Shown here: in pieces, positions 1 to 13,129 of the stretch
Numbering within the stretch: position 1 is the first letter of the stretch
How the letters are laid out: each line of letters begins with the position of its first letter
Source of the DNA: Paralvinella palmiformis
Taxonomy: Eukaryota; Annelida; Polychaeta; Terebellida; Alvinellidae
Assembly (NCBI GenBank): GCA_025642065.1
Contig: JAODUP010000924.1
Location: forward strand, 62,001-126,000
Length of the DNA stretch: 64,000 bases
Direction: 5' to 3'
Notes under the pieces: model-generated
The model's input: only the letters and a program-made list of their open reading frames with translations
Database searches by the model: none
What the model was told of the DNA's origin: nothing
Made by a program: the position numbers and the translations under genes

Positions 1-50
1 TAGAATATTTCATGTGTGAATTTTTGTTTGAGTACTTCATGTTTCTGTGA

Positions 51-195
51 GTGCTCTGATAACTCAGAGGTTAGAGCACTGAGCTGCAAATCTCCAGGTT
101 GTGGGTTTGAATCCAGTGTTTGGGGGATGTTTCCCTAAAGAATCGCCCTTTGGTCATATGTCTCAGGTGTGACCAGTGCTGAGGCTAAACAAATG
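51..195 (+). repeat. tRNA-derived SINE, family B
   Basis: The 5' part looks like a tRNA gene. It has an A-box-like stretch (AACTCAGAGGTTAGAGCA) and a B-box-like stretch (GGGTTTGAATCC) about 30 bases later. A shared non-tRNA tail follows, ending near GTGCTGAGGCTAAACAAA. The same tail recurs near 20981, 24195, 39909 and 49545, so this is a dispersed family and not a working tRNA. Confidence 0.7.
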
Positions 196-1107
196 AACCA
201 ACCAACTGACCTCAAGCTTCTGCTCACCTGGGTATGGCTCAGAATATAATAAATATTAAGTTGTAAGAAAAAACTTTTTTACACTAAAGTCTGTCTGGTT
301 CCCAATTGGTCAGAACTGGGGAACTGTGTGAACATTTTTGAAACACACTGAAAAAACATCCCGGAACATCTCATTTTGGACATATTTAAGATGTCAGTAC
401 TTTGTACTCTTGGTTTTTCACATATTTTTGTCACTCCTACATTTCATTGACTATTAAATTATTAAATTTACAAGTGTTTTTGTAGTAGTCTGGAATACTT
501 TATCATTATCTTCAGCACAAATGTCTGATTGTATTTTGTATTAATAATATCCTGGCGACATGATATCTCCAGGTGAGAATTTTAGCATTGTATGAATTGT
601 GTACACACAAAGTTAGCATTAAAGAAATTTAATAATATTTTGAATGTGAGGTCTCTCAGCACAGCAAATATGATCAGTAAAGAATTTTTTTCAAGACTCC
701 ATGTACTCAATACCTGACTTCTGTCTTGGATGAATATATTTTTTATTGATACATATGACAATACTCTTTACCTGAATACCATATTCAAGTGCTCATACCA
801 AACTTGATTCTATCCAATTATGATGAACAAGTGTAATGGCTAAATTTGTATATGTAATATAGGATTAATTTTATTACACTTATTAAACGATGCTGTTTTT
901 CCTGTTCATAGCAGTTATGATTACAGAATTACTAGGATACTCTGATAGGATAATGGTCAGACTGTACTATAGATGTTTATATCAAGGTTTAAATCTGACC
1001 CGTATGTCACAGATCTGACTAGTGTGAAGGCTAAAGGAAACACCCATTCACTTATATATTTAGGTAATGTAGTCACCGATCTATTCTATTTTTTGTCTTC
1101 AATACAG

Positions 1108-1244
1108 GTAAACACCAATGTTTGGTACAGTTATCTACTCTACCAGTTGCAGTCTGTCATGGAGCCGGTCGAAGCAAAGAAGAAGGCCACGCCGAAGCGG
1201 CCCACAATGCACTGCAGTATCTGCGCATTATGACCAAAAAATGA
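1108..1244 (+). CDS. TARBP2/PRKRA: TARBP2/PRKRA (Loquacious)-like dsRNA-binding protein, last exon only
   Basis: This is the C-terminal exon of a dsRNA-binding protein of the TRBP/PACT/Loquacious family, partners of Dicer in small-RNA biogenesis. The intron ends in TTCAATACAG at 1107. The exon supplies two bases and then 44 codons to TGA at 1242-1244. The peptide contains CLVQLSTLPVAVCHGAG, then SKEEGHAEAAHNALQYLRIM and a TKK end. From memory, the third dsRBD of vertebrate TRBP and PACT has the same pattern (C-L-x-E-L-S-T-x-P-x-x-V-C-H-G, then A-A-x-x-A-L-Q-Y-L-K-I). Longer ORFs overlap it in other frames but show no homology. No upstream exon is visible in 1-1107, so the rest lies off the left edge. 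An AATAAA near 2127 could end the mRNA. TARBP2 versus PRKRA cannot be decided here, since invertebrates usually have one copy. Confidence 0.85.
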
Positions 1245-1547
1245 TATCCGACCAGCTTGTTCTGACTTACCTTGTAATTGTATCAAAACCACAAGACATG
1301 TTGGGTGTTATGCATCACCCGTGTTCAGGTGACATTGAAGTCCATTCTTCTGCTTTTTCAGAAATCTTGTTTAATAACTTTTTCTTCTCTTTCCATAATT
1401 TTTGGATTTTCGATATTTAGCTTTTTAACAACCTGTGCCTCAAGCCAGCACTATGGGAAAACGTATGGAGACGTAGTCTCATTATGAAATATCTGATTAG
1501 ATTTTTTGAAATTTTTCTATGTCACATAAATATGCCAATGAAAAAAA

Positions 1548-1582
<35 letters not shown>

Positions 1583-1604
1583 TTTTAGTTTCCATTAGCA
1601 TATT

Positions 1605-1642
<38 letters not shown>

Positions 1643-4600
1643 TCACGTACACACACACACAGGCTGGTGATTAAGTCACTTTCTAAAACTTGTGATATAA
1701 CTGCTGCAATCACATCCATCGCCCGAGAACTACTCAGATTTACAGATCAGAAGAGAACAAATTGTGATCTTCAGTGGTCAGTTTAGAAAACCATTCACTG
1801 CCTCAATGTAATTGACATTTACAACGAAGAAAGCATTTATTTTGTGGTTGTCCTCGACTGGCAATATTTTCTCTATTGCAGAATTGACATTTCCAATATC
1901 CATTAGCCCAGTGTTTGATTATAAATACACACAAAAAACACCCATCAGTCTGTATTCAGTCACATGAAAAACCTTCATTATAAAGAGCATTGGAACACAC
2001 TGTGAAGATTTAGTTGTCATGAGTGTATTGAATCTTGCCAAAGTTTTGTTGTTATTTCCATGACAAATTGGTTTAAACTATACCAATTAATTTAGTAGGT
2101 TTTTATGAGGCTGGAATCTACGCTGAAAATAAATTCTTAAAATGTCACTCAGCGATAAGTCAAATGCAATACATGAGCCAAAGATCTTCTTAATTATATC
2201 GCTTAGTTGTGGAAATAGTATAAATTGAGACATTGTTATGATCTTGGGGAACATTCCTTTTTGTGAAATATAAACACCGAATATTGTGTAGAGAACACTG
2301 TATCATACTGCTGATTAAGGGATCCCTAGTGCTATCATTTGTTGCCATCCCAACAGATATCGATCCTCATCCCAAGTTAACTGGCTCTAGCGAGCACATA
2401 CGAAAGATTGATAGCTTGTTGATGAAATAGAACCAAGAAATTCCTGGCTTCTAGTCGATCGAGTAATCACTGAAAGCTTTTGGTTTGGTGCGGGAGTTAA
2501 TGCCGTCAAATGCATACACGATTGTGTTCGGGATTCTTTTCCATGACTGTTGGGCAGTTAAGACTTAGATATTTCAGGCACAGCACTAGCTTCAAGGTAA
2601 CCGCCACACGCTGTAGCCATGTAAAGGAGTCTACTCCAGTATTAACACGTTTTTTGCACCGGTAGCAGTTCTAGTTATTGACCTGTTTGAAATAGGAGTG
2701 TTATGGATGCTGGGTTTGTTTCTTTGAAATGATTCCCAACGTTCGAATTTCACTGGAAGCATATCATTAGCCATAAGCGAACAAGTCGTTTAGTCGTCTT
2801 TCGTCCACGTATTTATTTGTTTTCATTTTAGTTTTGTTTTACGTGTTACTGTAAATCGCAGCTGTGACAATGCTCAAATTTAGGTGTGGTGAGTGTCGGT
2901 TTTGTGTTTGTTTCGTGTTTGTTGGATGTTTAGTTCCATGTGATCAAAACAGCGAATCAGGGTTGATTTTGGCGTCCATGATTGTGTGCCTGCAGCGCGT
3001 GAATGCCGAGTGAGCTTGTTGTAACACAGGTCCCACCTTGTAACATGAGAAAACCTCATCAATAAAAATTGTAACCATGCACACAGATGACTTGTATTAG
3101 GTGTGTGGATTGTTGGAGCATGTTTCTGATATAATTGGGTGACTTTGTTAACACATAATTATGAAGCTGCAGTAGAGCTTTTTTTTAAATGCACATTAAC
3201 TAAGTGAAGACAGATTTTAGGCTTTTTTTAGTGATTAATATAAATGTTATGAAGGTTTTGGCTCAAGATAAATATCTTACAAAGTGCATTTATAGTTCTG
3301 TTTCAGAATTTGGATCCATCTCTTGTTTCAAATTCTCTCTAAACATGAAATCAAACGTTCTAAGGCACTGGATGGCTTAAATTGTGCTGATGTGTTCTTA
3401 AACAACATTCATCCGTCCATTGTAAACATGAAATAGCAAAAATCATACACGTCGTGACAGCATATGGGGATGTCTCCTTGTCTATGATGCTTAAATGATA
3501 ATAACAGCTATTTATTTTCGGTGATTCTTTAACTACCTGAGGTATATTTAAGCAGATGATTATGATATTAAGCAAACCTTGACCATTTGTGATGAAAGAT
3601 AATCAAGGTAGGGGGAGTTAATGCCGTTTGTCCCATATTGCGATATTTAAATAAACTGCATGTTTTATAACCAGATTTGAATCACTTTTGAAATCGGCAG
3701 TCTATTGGGTGATTACTTGTCCCGCAAGAAACACAGACTGAAGTTTTTAATACATCTGTCGGGTTCAGTAGCAGTATATAACACAGATCACAGTAAGTCA
3801 GATACAGACAATTGTTAAATTTATGGCATTAGAAGTATATATATTGTGCGTGTTACTGTTAATTAATACTTCCTCACTCTGGTAACATATTATTACGATG
3901 ATATTTACAAGTAAATATTCTAATTTTTGATCTAACAATAGATTTAATTAATTATTGCCAAATGTTTTCTTTTTAAATAGACGAAATGAGTTTGGTATTT
4001 TTTGGTTATAAAATTATGCCGTTTCTAAATTTATTGCTGCTGATGTGCAAAAACTGAAAACAAGCCATCCAGAACAATGAAACATCATTTAGTAGAATAT
4101 GTACCGATTTTATTTCATAAATGAAACAGGACAATATGCGATAGACAAATGATTATTTTGATCAATACACGCAGCAGTATCACACATTTTGTTCAAATAA
4201 TACACGAGTTGGGTTGTTAATCCTCACCACTGGTCACATACCAGACAGATATGTCCAAAAGACTTCTACCCAAAGAAACAAACACAACGTACAAGTCTGA
4301 TTGAAACGCATAACCTCGATGTTTGCAACAAAGTGCTCAATCCTTCCACACCACAGGAAGGGCCTTGACTGATTCATGAAATTGCTACCTCGTAACGATC
4401 TAATTAATAATATGTACACAAGTACATGTATGCCCGCAAGCTGTTGAGTTATTTAGCCTTGGCTCTTTGTTAGTGCTCGAGTCACTGCATGCACGCAAGT
4501 GTAACTGTCAAAGTACCAAATATCACCAAGTATCAAGATCATCATAAGTTGAATGATTTCGTATTATATGCTACATTAACACATAATACCAAATTAATCC

Positions 4601-6373
4601 ACTTGTTACGAGAGCTGTTCTAATGTGAAATACTCTTTGTATTCAGTTGCATATTTGGGTAAAGTGCAACTACAACAATGGTAAGTATCTGAATCTCGGT
4701 GTGCATGCCTTGGTCCATCTGTACCCCTATGCAAGGAACATATTGGTAACATGGGCCCTCAAATTACAGCCATTGAGGTGTAGCCAAAATGAATGATCAG
4801 CTGGTAAATCCTACAACAACGAATGGAATGATTCCATATACGCATGAAGCGAATTAAATGCTCCCTGTAAAACACTGATGTGAAATAACCACCCAGACAC
4901 AGGTTGGTTCCATTATCAATTCAGAATGAGTTAACTGAAATAGAACAAAATATCCCCAAGTCCCAGTTAAATGAGAGTTTTAACCTCAAGAGCTGCTAAA
5001 TAATGATATACAAAATTTTTTTTCGAGATTTTAGGAGTTAAGCGTTTGAGAAATGAAATTCTAAACCGTCTTGTTCACCTTGAAATAAAGTGTTTCATCC
5101 ATCCAACCTACACCTGAGCTAATTTATACGAGACTCGTAATCATCACTACTTCAAGATGTCCACTCCATGCCCATTTTACATATTTTCAGCACAAGCTGC
5201 CAGAGATAACAGTCATCGTGATGAGCAAGGATGCCACCACCAGCGGTATAACATTTCCATTCTATTTGGTATACAGAGAAATAATTTTCAATTTGTTCTT
5301 TTGTTATCATCGTTGGATTATGGTCAGGATGAGTGATAACTACTTGCTTCTGCAGAAGGTCAAATGCTGCGACGCATGAAAATATGATGGAGGTCATTTA
5401 TAGGTTACGTACTTGTGCACATTTATCCGTGTATGTTAATAGCCAATGTGTGGCTTCCATACTGACAACAAAAACAGGAAGATTGTTTTCATGCTTACCA
5501 TATGACCCATAGGAAAGCAATTTTCCTTGGTTCAAAAACACTTTCAAACTAGAAACAAGCAGACACTGATGCGTTTAAACAGCTAAAATGTATTTCTGTT
5601 TTAAGTTAAAATGGCCGTTGTTTGTTGATGATTTATCTGGATATACAAAGTACAAATGAGGGGATAAAATTAACTTGGTAGTTAATAAATACCATAGGAA
5701 GGTATAAACTATTCCAAGTAACATCAATATATGTGTTGAACAACTTACATAGGGAACAGAACAGTATCTAGGATAGTGTGGGGTCTGGAGCTACCCAATT
5801 ATTGAATAGCATTTCAAAAACATTATTTATGTACACTGTGTTGGTGTGACCTCGCAGTTAACTAACTACCTTTGTGACAGCAGTGTGTGTGTGAAACAAG
5901 TGCAACATTTTAGGAGTAATTCAGCAAACATCAAAGCAAACAGATATCAAGAGAACCCTGAAAAACAGATACACGCTTAACAAAATACACTAAGACAAGC
6001 ATTCTATCATCAAATGCTAACTTGGATTCATTCAAACCTAAATACTATACAATGGCAAAACTTTAAAATGATGACTACGCCACACGAGATGACAATGTGA
6101 CAGCTGGTAATACAGACAACAAAACACTCACCGTTCTTCTGTAATATACTGTCATGAACAATATTTCAAGCAGCTGCCTCAATGTCTGATGATACACATG
6201 CAACAAAACCATAAAATTAACTTTAAAAAAGTACACTTGTGCACAAATGTCTTTAAAAAACCTCACAGATAATTACAGAGAAATCTCCCTTTCATTCGGA
6301 ATGAACTGTTATGCCTAAGTATGCTGATACACCTGCCACATGGACAAACTTCCAGCTTTGACCCAGCAGCAGA
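1245..6373. other. Intergenic and probable 3' UTR sequence between convergent genes
   Basis: No supported gene. The left part should carry the 3' UTR of the dsRBD gene, and the right part the 3' UTR of PDIA4, which ends at 6374 on the minus strand. Two (AT)n tracts lie at about 1551-1580 and 1611-1640, the second followed by a short CA run. The segment 2330-2990 is less AT-rich than its surroundings but has no convincing reading frame. The only clear minus-strand AATAAA I found downstream of PDIA4 is near 4111. Confidence 0.5.
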
Positions 6374-7027
6374 TCACAATTCCTCTTTCTTCATACTTTT
6401 ACCCAGGGGAAGGAATGCATTATCTTTGATGAACTTCGTGAGATCATCCACTTCTTGGTCACCATCGTACTTCTTGGGATTTTTCTTGTCGTTAGCCGGA
6501 GCGAAGTAGATCGTAGGATAGCCACTGACCTCGAACTGTTCGGGACTGTCATTGGCTGTAGCATCCATCTTCGCTATTACAAGATTCCTCTCCTTTTTGT
6601 ATTTTTTGGCGAGCTCCTTGTACTTCGGCTCCAGTCTCTTACAGTGTCCACACGACGGAGCATAGAACTCAATCATGACATCCTTTTTAGGATCCATTAC
6701 TATCTTGTCGAATGTGTCTCCCACAACTACTGTCACCACACCCTGTTTCTTTGGTGGCCTCTGCGATTTTATCTTTGGTTTTAGTTTTCCTAAAAACAGA
6801 AAGAAAACATTTCAAATAAGTTTTTCAGACAAGCCACATATTTGTTATTTAGCTAGGGAATGCAACTCTTACCATTATGATACATCTTTCACTCTCCCCA
6901 TCACACACACACATACATACATACACACAAACACAAATATATGCAATAAATAAAATTAAAAAGTTTTTACATACACAATAGATTTTTGGAAATATTTATG
7001 GCACATATGCTAATGTAAATTAAAGTT

Positions 7028-7065
<38 letters not shown>

Positions 7066-10000
7066 ATATACACAGTCAGAATCTGTTAATCCAACACGGT
7101 TTGTCACACGATAATATGTCGGATAAATGAGTGTCGAAATATCGAGTCCATGACATACCATACATTAAACCATAAACTTAAAAGATATACCTCCGTATTT
7201 AAACTAATATTCAAGAACTGTAGGCAGGATACGGAATGGCATCGAAGCCACTGATCATTTTGATGTTTGTTAATTAGACATTATAAAGAAATACTTGTGT
7301 CACTTAGTCCATCAGATTAACTCATGATCTGGTTATTGGAAAGATCACACATTCGTGTTTGTAATTAGCCATGAATGATTGACTATTAGATAGCCACAGA
7401 CAATGGAAGCATCACATGTGGGTGTATATGGTCGAGGACGTTTATAATTGGTTACGATATAGCAATTATCGCTGGTTGGCAAGTTGGTGAACCATTACTG
7501 ACAACATGTTGGTGTGTCTTGCTGACTGAACCAGCGGAAATATTTGGCAACATTTTCGTGTTGTTGGATTATCGAGGTAATTTTACATTGAAATGCAGAA
7601 CACAATTTTGTCGGATTAAAGAGTCATTTAAAATGGAGCTAAATCTGTCACAGGCAATAATGTGTCAGCTGGTGGATTTGTCGGATAAACAATGTCCGGA
7701 TTAATGGATTCTGACTGTGTGTATGTATATATACATATATATACAGTCAACCCCGCAACCGGTGAACACCCGTACCTACCACCAACCTTTGATAAGGACC
7801 CGATTTTCTACCATGATAATGCCCCATTTAAACCTCGCCATTATTCAGCCACTGCCAATGGTTACTTAATACGAATACCATTAATTGCCACATAAATGCC
7901 CCCCCCCCCTGCTATTACCACCACACACTGACCATGAAATGTTTCTGATAATCTGTTAATTGGCTGACAAGCTGTCAAGGTCATGATGGTGTTGATCATG
8001 CAATTGACGATAGATTAAATAAAGTGATCAAAAACCACAGGTAATTAACCACCACTAAATATGCATCTCCCACTCTAATGCCACCACACCACAATGCCAA
8101 CTTTCAGCCAGGTCCCAAAGTTGGCATAAAAGTGAGGTTAGACTGTCTGTATGTATGTATATTTAAATATATATATATATATATATATAAAAGAGATGAC
8201 ATTTTGGTGCCTAGAAACAGTTTCCCTACAAACTGGAAAGTTACTTAACATTCGAAACTAACCATTTTTGTAGTTATCAAGAAACTCCCGTATCAGCTCT
8301 TCATCATAGCCATCTTCCATCGGTTCCATGGGATACTTTCTGTCCTGAGGAGAAAGGATTCCAATATTGAGATCCTCCGAGGAGTCATCAAATCCAAAAT
8401 CCCTGAAGTAAGCGGAATTCTCTTTCTCATCAGCAATGATGAATGTAAAGTCATCTTTATAATCTTTGGCTACGTTGACAGCCCGTAGTCTGATCTTCTG
8501 AGTTGCTGTGGAGAAATGTACATTGTGTAATCAATTTGATAGGAACACGTTTAATGTATCCTTCGACATTTTTGTTATAATAATAGCATAGTGCACGCAG
8601 ATAGACGCATAGAGCATCAGTAGAAAAGGCACCAATAAAAGCATGTTTCGGTTGACTATTTGTTTATGAAGTACATCATCTGTCTGCGTAGGAAAGGGAT
8701 AGTTCATTCGAGATAACTAATAATAATAATGTAGATTTAATAAGGTCTGCCTTTACTTGGTAAAGTTTATTAGGCCTTTTAATTAAACAAACTACTAGAA
8801 CACTCTCTCAGTGGAAAATATGAAACATTTTATTAACATTTATCAGAGAGAATAGTCCATTACAGTAATACTGGCACTGATTAATCAGCTGTTTATAATT
8901 TGACTTGTTTCAGATCTGTACAGTTTGCATTCAGATTTAGCAAGATAATAAAATTGCTAATTGTACAGTGACATATTCTGTTGAATACCATGACACACAT
9001 CAGTTCAGTTATCTTGATGCACTGGAGGAGCTAAACTGGAAAGATGACGTACCATCCCTGTGATCAAACGTCCAGTCAACGTCGTAGAAGACCATCACTA
9101 TTGGCTTACGGCCATCTTTGATGTATCTCTTCGACGCAGTGGAGTAGGTCAAGTGACCAACGAGAGGCAATTCGTGTGACTTGATGAAGTCGAGCAGCTG
9201 CCGATCCTCTGTATCTTCCTGTTCATAGACAAAACACGACAAAAACGAGCCGTTTAGGTTTATGGAAAAAAAGGTTTAACAGCTTCATCTTGGGGGATAA
9301 ATCCAAATTCATCTAAACAAATAAAAAGGCTGTGGATTTAGGCAACCTAAATCAGCCAATTATTTCCCAAAGATAATGAGCTGAAATTAAATGTGAAACA
9401 TTTGCCAGGAGTTGAACCCCCGTCCTCGAGTGTGAGGCCAATAACACTACCGATCATGGAGAAAGAATAACCTACATTTAAGACAATATAGTACTAAACC
9501 CAAACCCATCTACTTCTAATTGTTTTGTATTTAATTTCATTAATGATCTAGACAGCTGTCTGTAATTAAACCCATTTTGTTATATGACCAGTCATTTGAT
9601 CCGTTACCAATTCTGATAATGTACATTTGAGGCCAAATGTTGAGCTTCGCTTCATATACATACACACGGATGGAAATACACTACTCTGATTCTAATGCTG
9701 TTCTGTTGTCGACTGCATTTTTATGGTAAATTTTGCTGAAGTAATATCTAAATATGTTACTTTCTGATTCAACCAACTTTATCAAGCTTTATTTGAAAAC
9801 TTGTACGACCATTCTCTTTGTTTGATGTTTATGTTTTTTCCTTAATAACCGAGGTTATCTGTCCTGTCATGTGCATGCTTATATCTTCCACAAATTGATT
9901 TTATTCATATAAATAATTATGCTGGAATACCAGATACAGATTTGCAAATAATATCAAGTTATTTCAGTGATGTTGAACCTCTGGCTACGAGCACATATAA

Positions 10001-13000
10001 CTGAGTCTTCAATTCTAAGAACAAAGAACTTTTCTGGGGTGATAATTATTATCTTTAATAACAAAAACAAGATATTATGCTAAATCTAAGTCAGCTCCAA
10101 AACAGCACACATTCTGTCTTTTATCAATAATGATGTAAAAAAATTAAAAGGAATCTAACCATTAGTGTATTATTTCTGATCAAACAGAAATAATTTTAAA
10201 CAGGGTAACGAGGTGCCTAAATTATTCAAGTAAAAGTTATTTAGCCTGGGTCAGACATGGGATCAATTCAATTCTGGAATTGCTTATTTAAAAAAAAAAG
10301 GAATTGGAATTGATCAATTTGATGTGGAATTGACCCATGTGTGACCTGGGTGCTAGTTGAACTTGGGACATATGGCTGATTCTGTGGGGTAACACACAAC
10401 TAACAAACACATGTATGAGTCAGATTTATACACACAAAGAAGCACAAACAGTGAACACACTGACCTCAATTTCCATTGTATACCATTTTGGTTCATGTTT
10501 GGAATAGAACCTCTCAGCATTAAAGACGACCATTGTACCAGGGTTCACTTTGTAATGTTCCCTCGCCTCCTTATCAAATGTATGTAAGCTGGTGTACTCA
10601 TCTCGTATACTGTTAGCTACAAGGATAATAATAACATGACATGTTTTATCAGAAATCTTTTGGCAATGTACATACACACACACACACACACACACAAAGA
10701 TCTATATTACAAAAGAGCTGAACAAAAATTATTTGTTAGGGTTAGGGTTGAAGATCGATTACAAATAGAAAAAAGCTCCACATCTGTGTGAATATTCTCA
10801 ATTCAAGTCAAATTAACTTTGTATAAAAAATGCATCCGATATTCCAGATAAACTTCAGTTATTACAAATATCCCATACATTTACTGATGTGATAAGGTGC
10901 ACTACACGGGTCTGCACAGAAGAATGCTCAAATTTGACTCGAATAAATAAAAATTCACTATAAGGAAATAAAAATCAGATCTGTAACAATAGAAGAGATA
11001 TACTTACTGAATGACTCATAGACATCAAATCTTTTATCCGAAGTGTCATCAAAGAATCCAACGACCGTAATGTCGTCTTTCTTCATCTGCCGCTGTAGCT
11101 CCTTGAGGCCAGACTGGGACTTAGTGGCAGGACCTTTCTGATTACGCATGTAATCAGCAATATCTATGAAATTAACACACAAAATGAAAAAAGAACCCAC
11201 ACAAATATCATACTGCTAAAACTGAGGAGTATATAACACTCCCAGATCTAAATACCTTTGTAATGCATATAAATCCACTTTTTATACTACGCTACACATC
11301 AAATATGGGATGAACATGTCACTGATTATTCGAATATAAATATTTCCCTATTTCATGAACCAGAAAATGCGAATTAAAAAAGTAGCTGAATAAGAAATAT
11401 TTTATATTGAAAGAATACAATGTATACAAACATAAATTGCACTATCATTAAAACGGTGATGGTTGTCAACGGGGAAGATACTTAATACAAAATTATACCA
11501 GCAAACCTACTGTATGAAGAACTCCTTTCCCCTTTGTATTCATAGGCCTTTCCATATCTAAAGATCATCAATGTAGGATAGCCAGTCACTTTGTACTCCT
11601 TGGCCAGAGAACTCTCGGTTGTGGCATCTACCTTAGCTAGTACTATTTCATCATCCATTAGACTAGTGGCTGCCGTCTCGTATTCTGGAGCAAGGCTCTT
11701 GCAATGGCCACACCTAGATACGGACAGAAGATGATGTGTCACAATAAACACAGGTGTGGCTCGATAAACACGGATGTGAAAATGAGGAATTAGAAACAAA
11801 ATTAATAAATAAAACAGTTAAAACAGATCTAAGAAATTAGCATTTTATTAAATCTCAATGAAGGATTGTTAAGTAGCCTGACATTTAAGAGAAACTGCAT
11901 ATGCATAGCCAATAACATGAATTCCACAAAACAAGATCGATTTTAAATACAAGTATACGATTGAGCAATAGTAGGATTTTTACTATATTTATGTTAGAAA
12001 AAAGACTAGTGCCATTTTACGGCCACCTTTGTGGACTAATAAATGGGTCAAGCAATCATTGATGCAGAGATAATCGGATGCAAAAGGAGATGAAACACCC
12101 TTCAGCTGCAATCTGAATTCTAGTAGTAGAGATCTCATGATGACTGTAATAACGCAGTAATACTTTACCCATGAAAATTTGCTGGACGTAAAATAATTCT
12201 CAAGCAAAGATGTAGCCAGTCGACCACACAATCCATGTTAGTATGACTAATTTAGACAAATTAAAGGCTAGATTAGCCACACAAACCCGGCAGCATTTAT
12301 TACTAAACCCATGGAATTAATAAAACTGATTCATTCATTGTATGAATTGACCTCCTAACATCCCTCACTTGTTTAATGCATCAGACCAGTCAGCATCGTA
12401 ATATTCTTACCATGGTGCATAGAATTCAACGAGTGTCAGTTCGTGATCATTAACAAAGTAAGTGAAGTTCTCTGATGTCAACACAACAACTTTAGAGGGC
12501 TCAGGCTTCCAGTCGGGGTCAGCCCTCTCCTTCATGTAATCAACGATGCCTGAAAGGAAAGAGACACGTAAATGATGTACATGTGCACTCACTGATATGG
12601 CTATTAAATAACTAGTGTTTAGTTCTTTTCCTGGGCAAATCTCTACCCTTCAGTGAGTGAGTAGTTCTCTTAGTCTCAACGCTTATCATAAATAGGACAG
12701 GTCCCAGAGGAGTTACTTCCTGGATACGAATGCAAGTAGGAGATAGATTAGAACCAACAACCCGGAGGTTTCCAGTACAGTGCTCCAATCACTGCAGCAT
12801 TGGAGTACCCCAGCACAGACGATGGTATCAGCCAGTTAAGCTTTGACACCCCAAATCTTGTTACAAGATCCTTTCTTTTTATTATTACTGTAACAATTTT
12901 GTTATAACAGGCCAAAGACACAATGTCCAACCTATAAGATCAACTTACCATAGTTTCTGGCATTATTATAATATCTAATAAAAAATGCACCTCTTCTTGA

Positions 13001-13076
13001 ATAACGAAAACAAGCATATATAAAATATATAGCCGAACGAGACCAGAAATAGATTTTGCCTTCATGGCACTTTGTT

Positions 13077-13129
<53 letters not shown>

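Noticed and set aside
60..135. tRNA gene-like sequence
   Set aside because: A and B boxes are present, but no acceptor-stem pairing is seen and the sequence continues into a tail shared with other copies. It is a SINE head.
973..1420. Two overlapping plus-strand open frames of 86 and 100 codons
   Set aside because: They run through an intron and splice acceptor in frames with no homology. The real exon is the third frame at 1108-1244.
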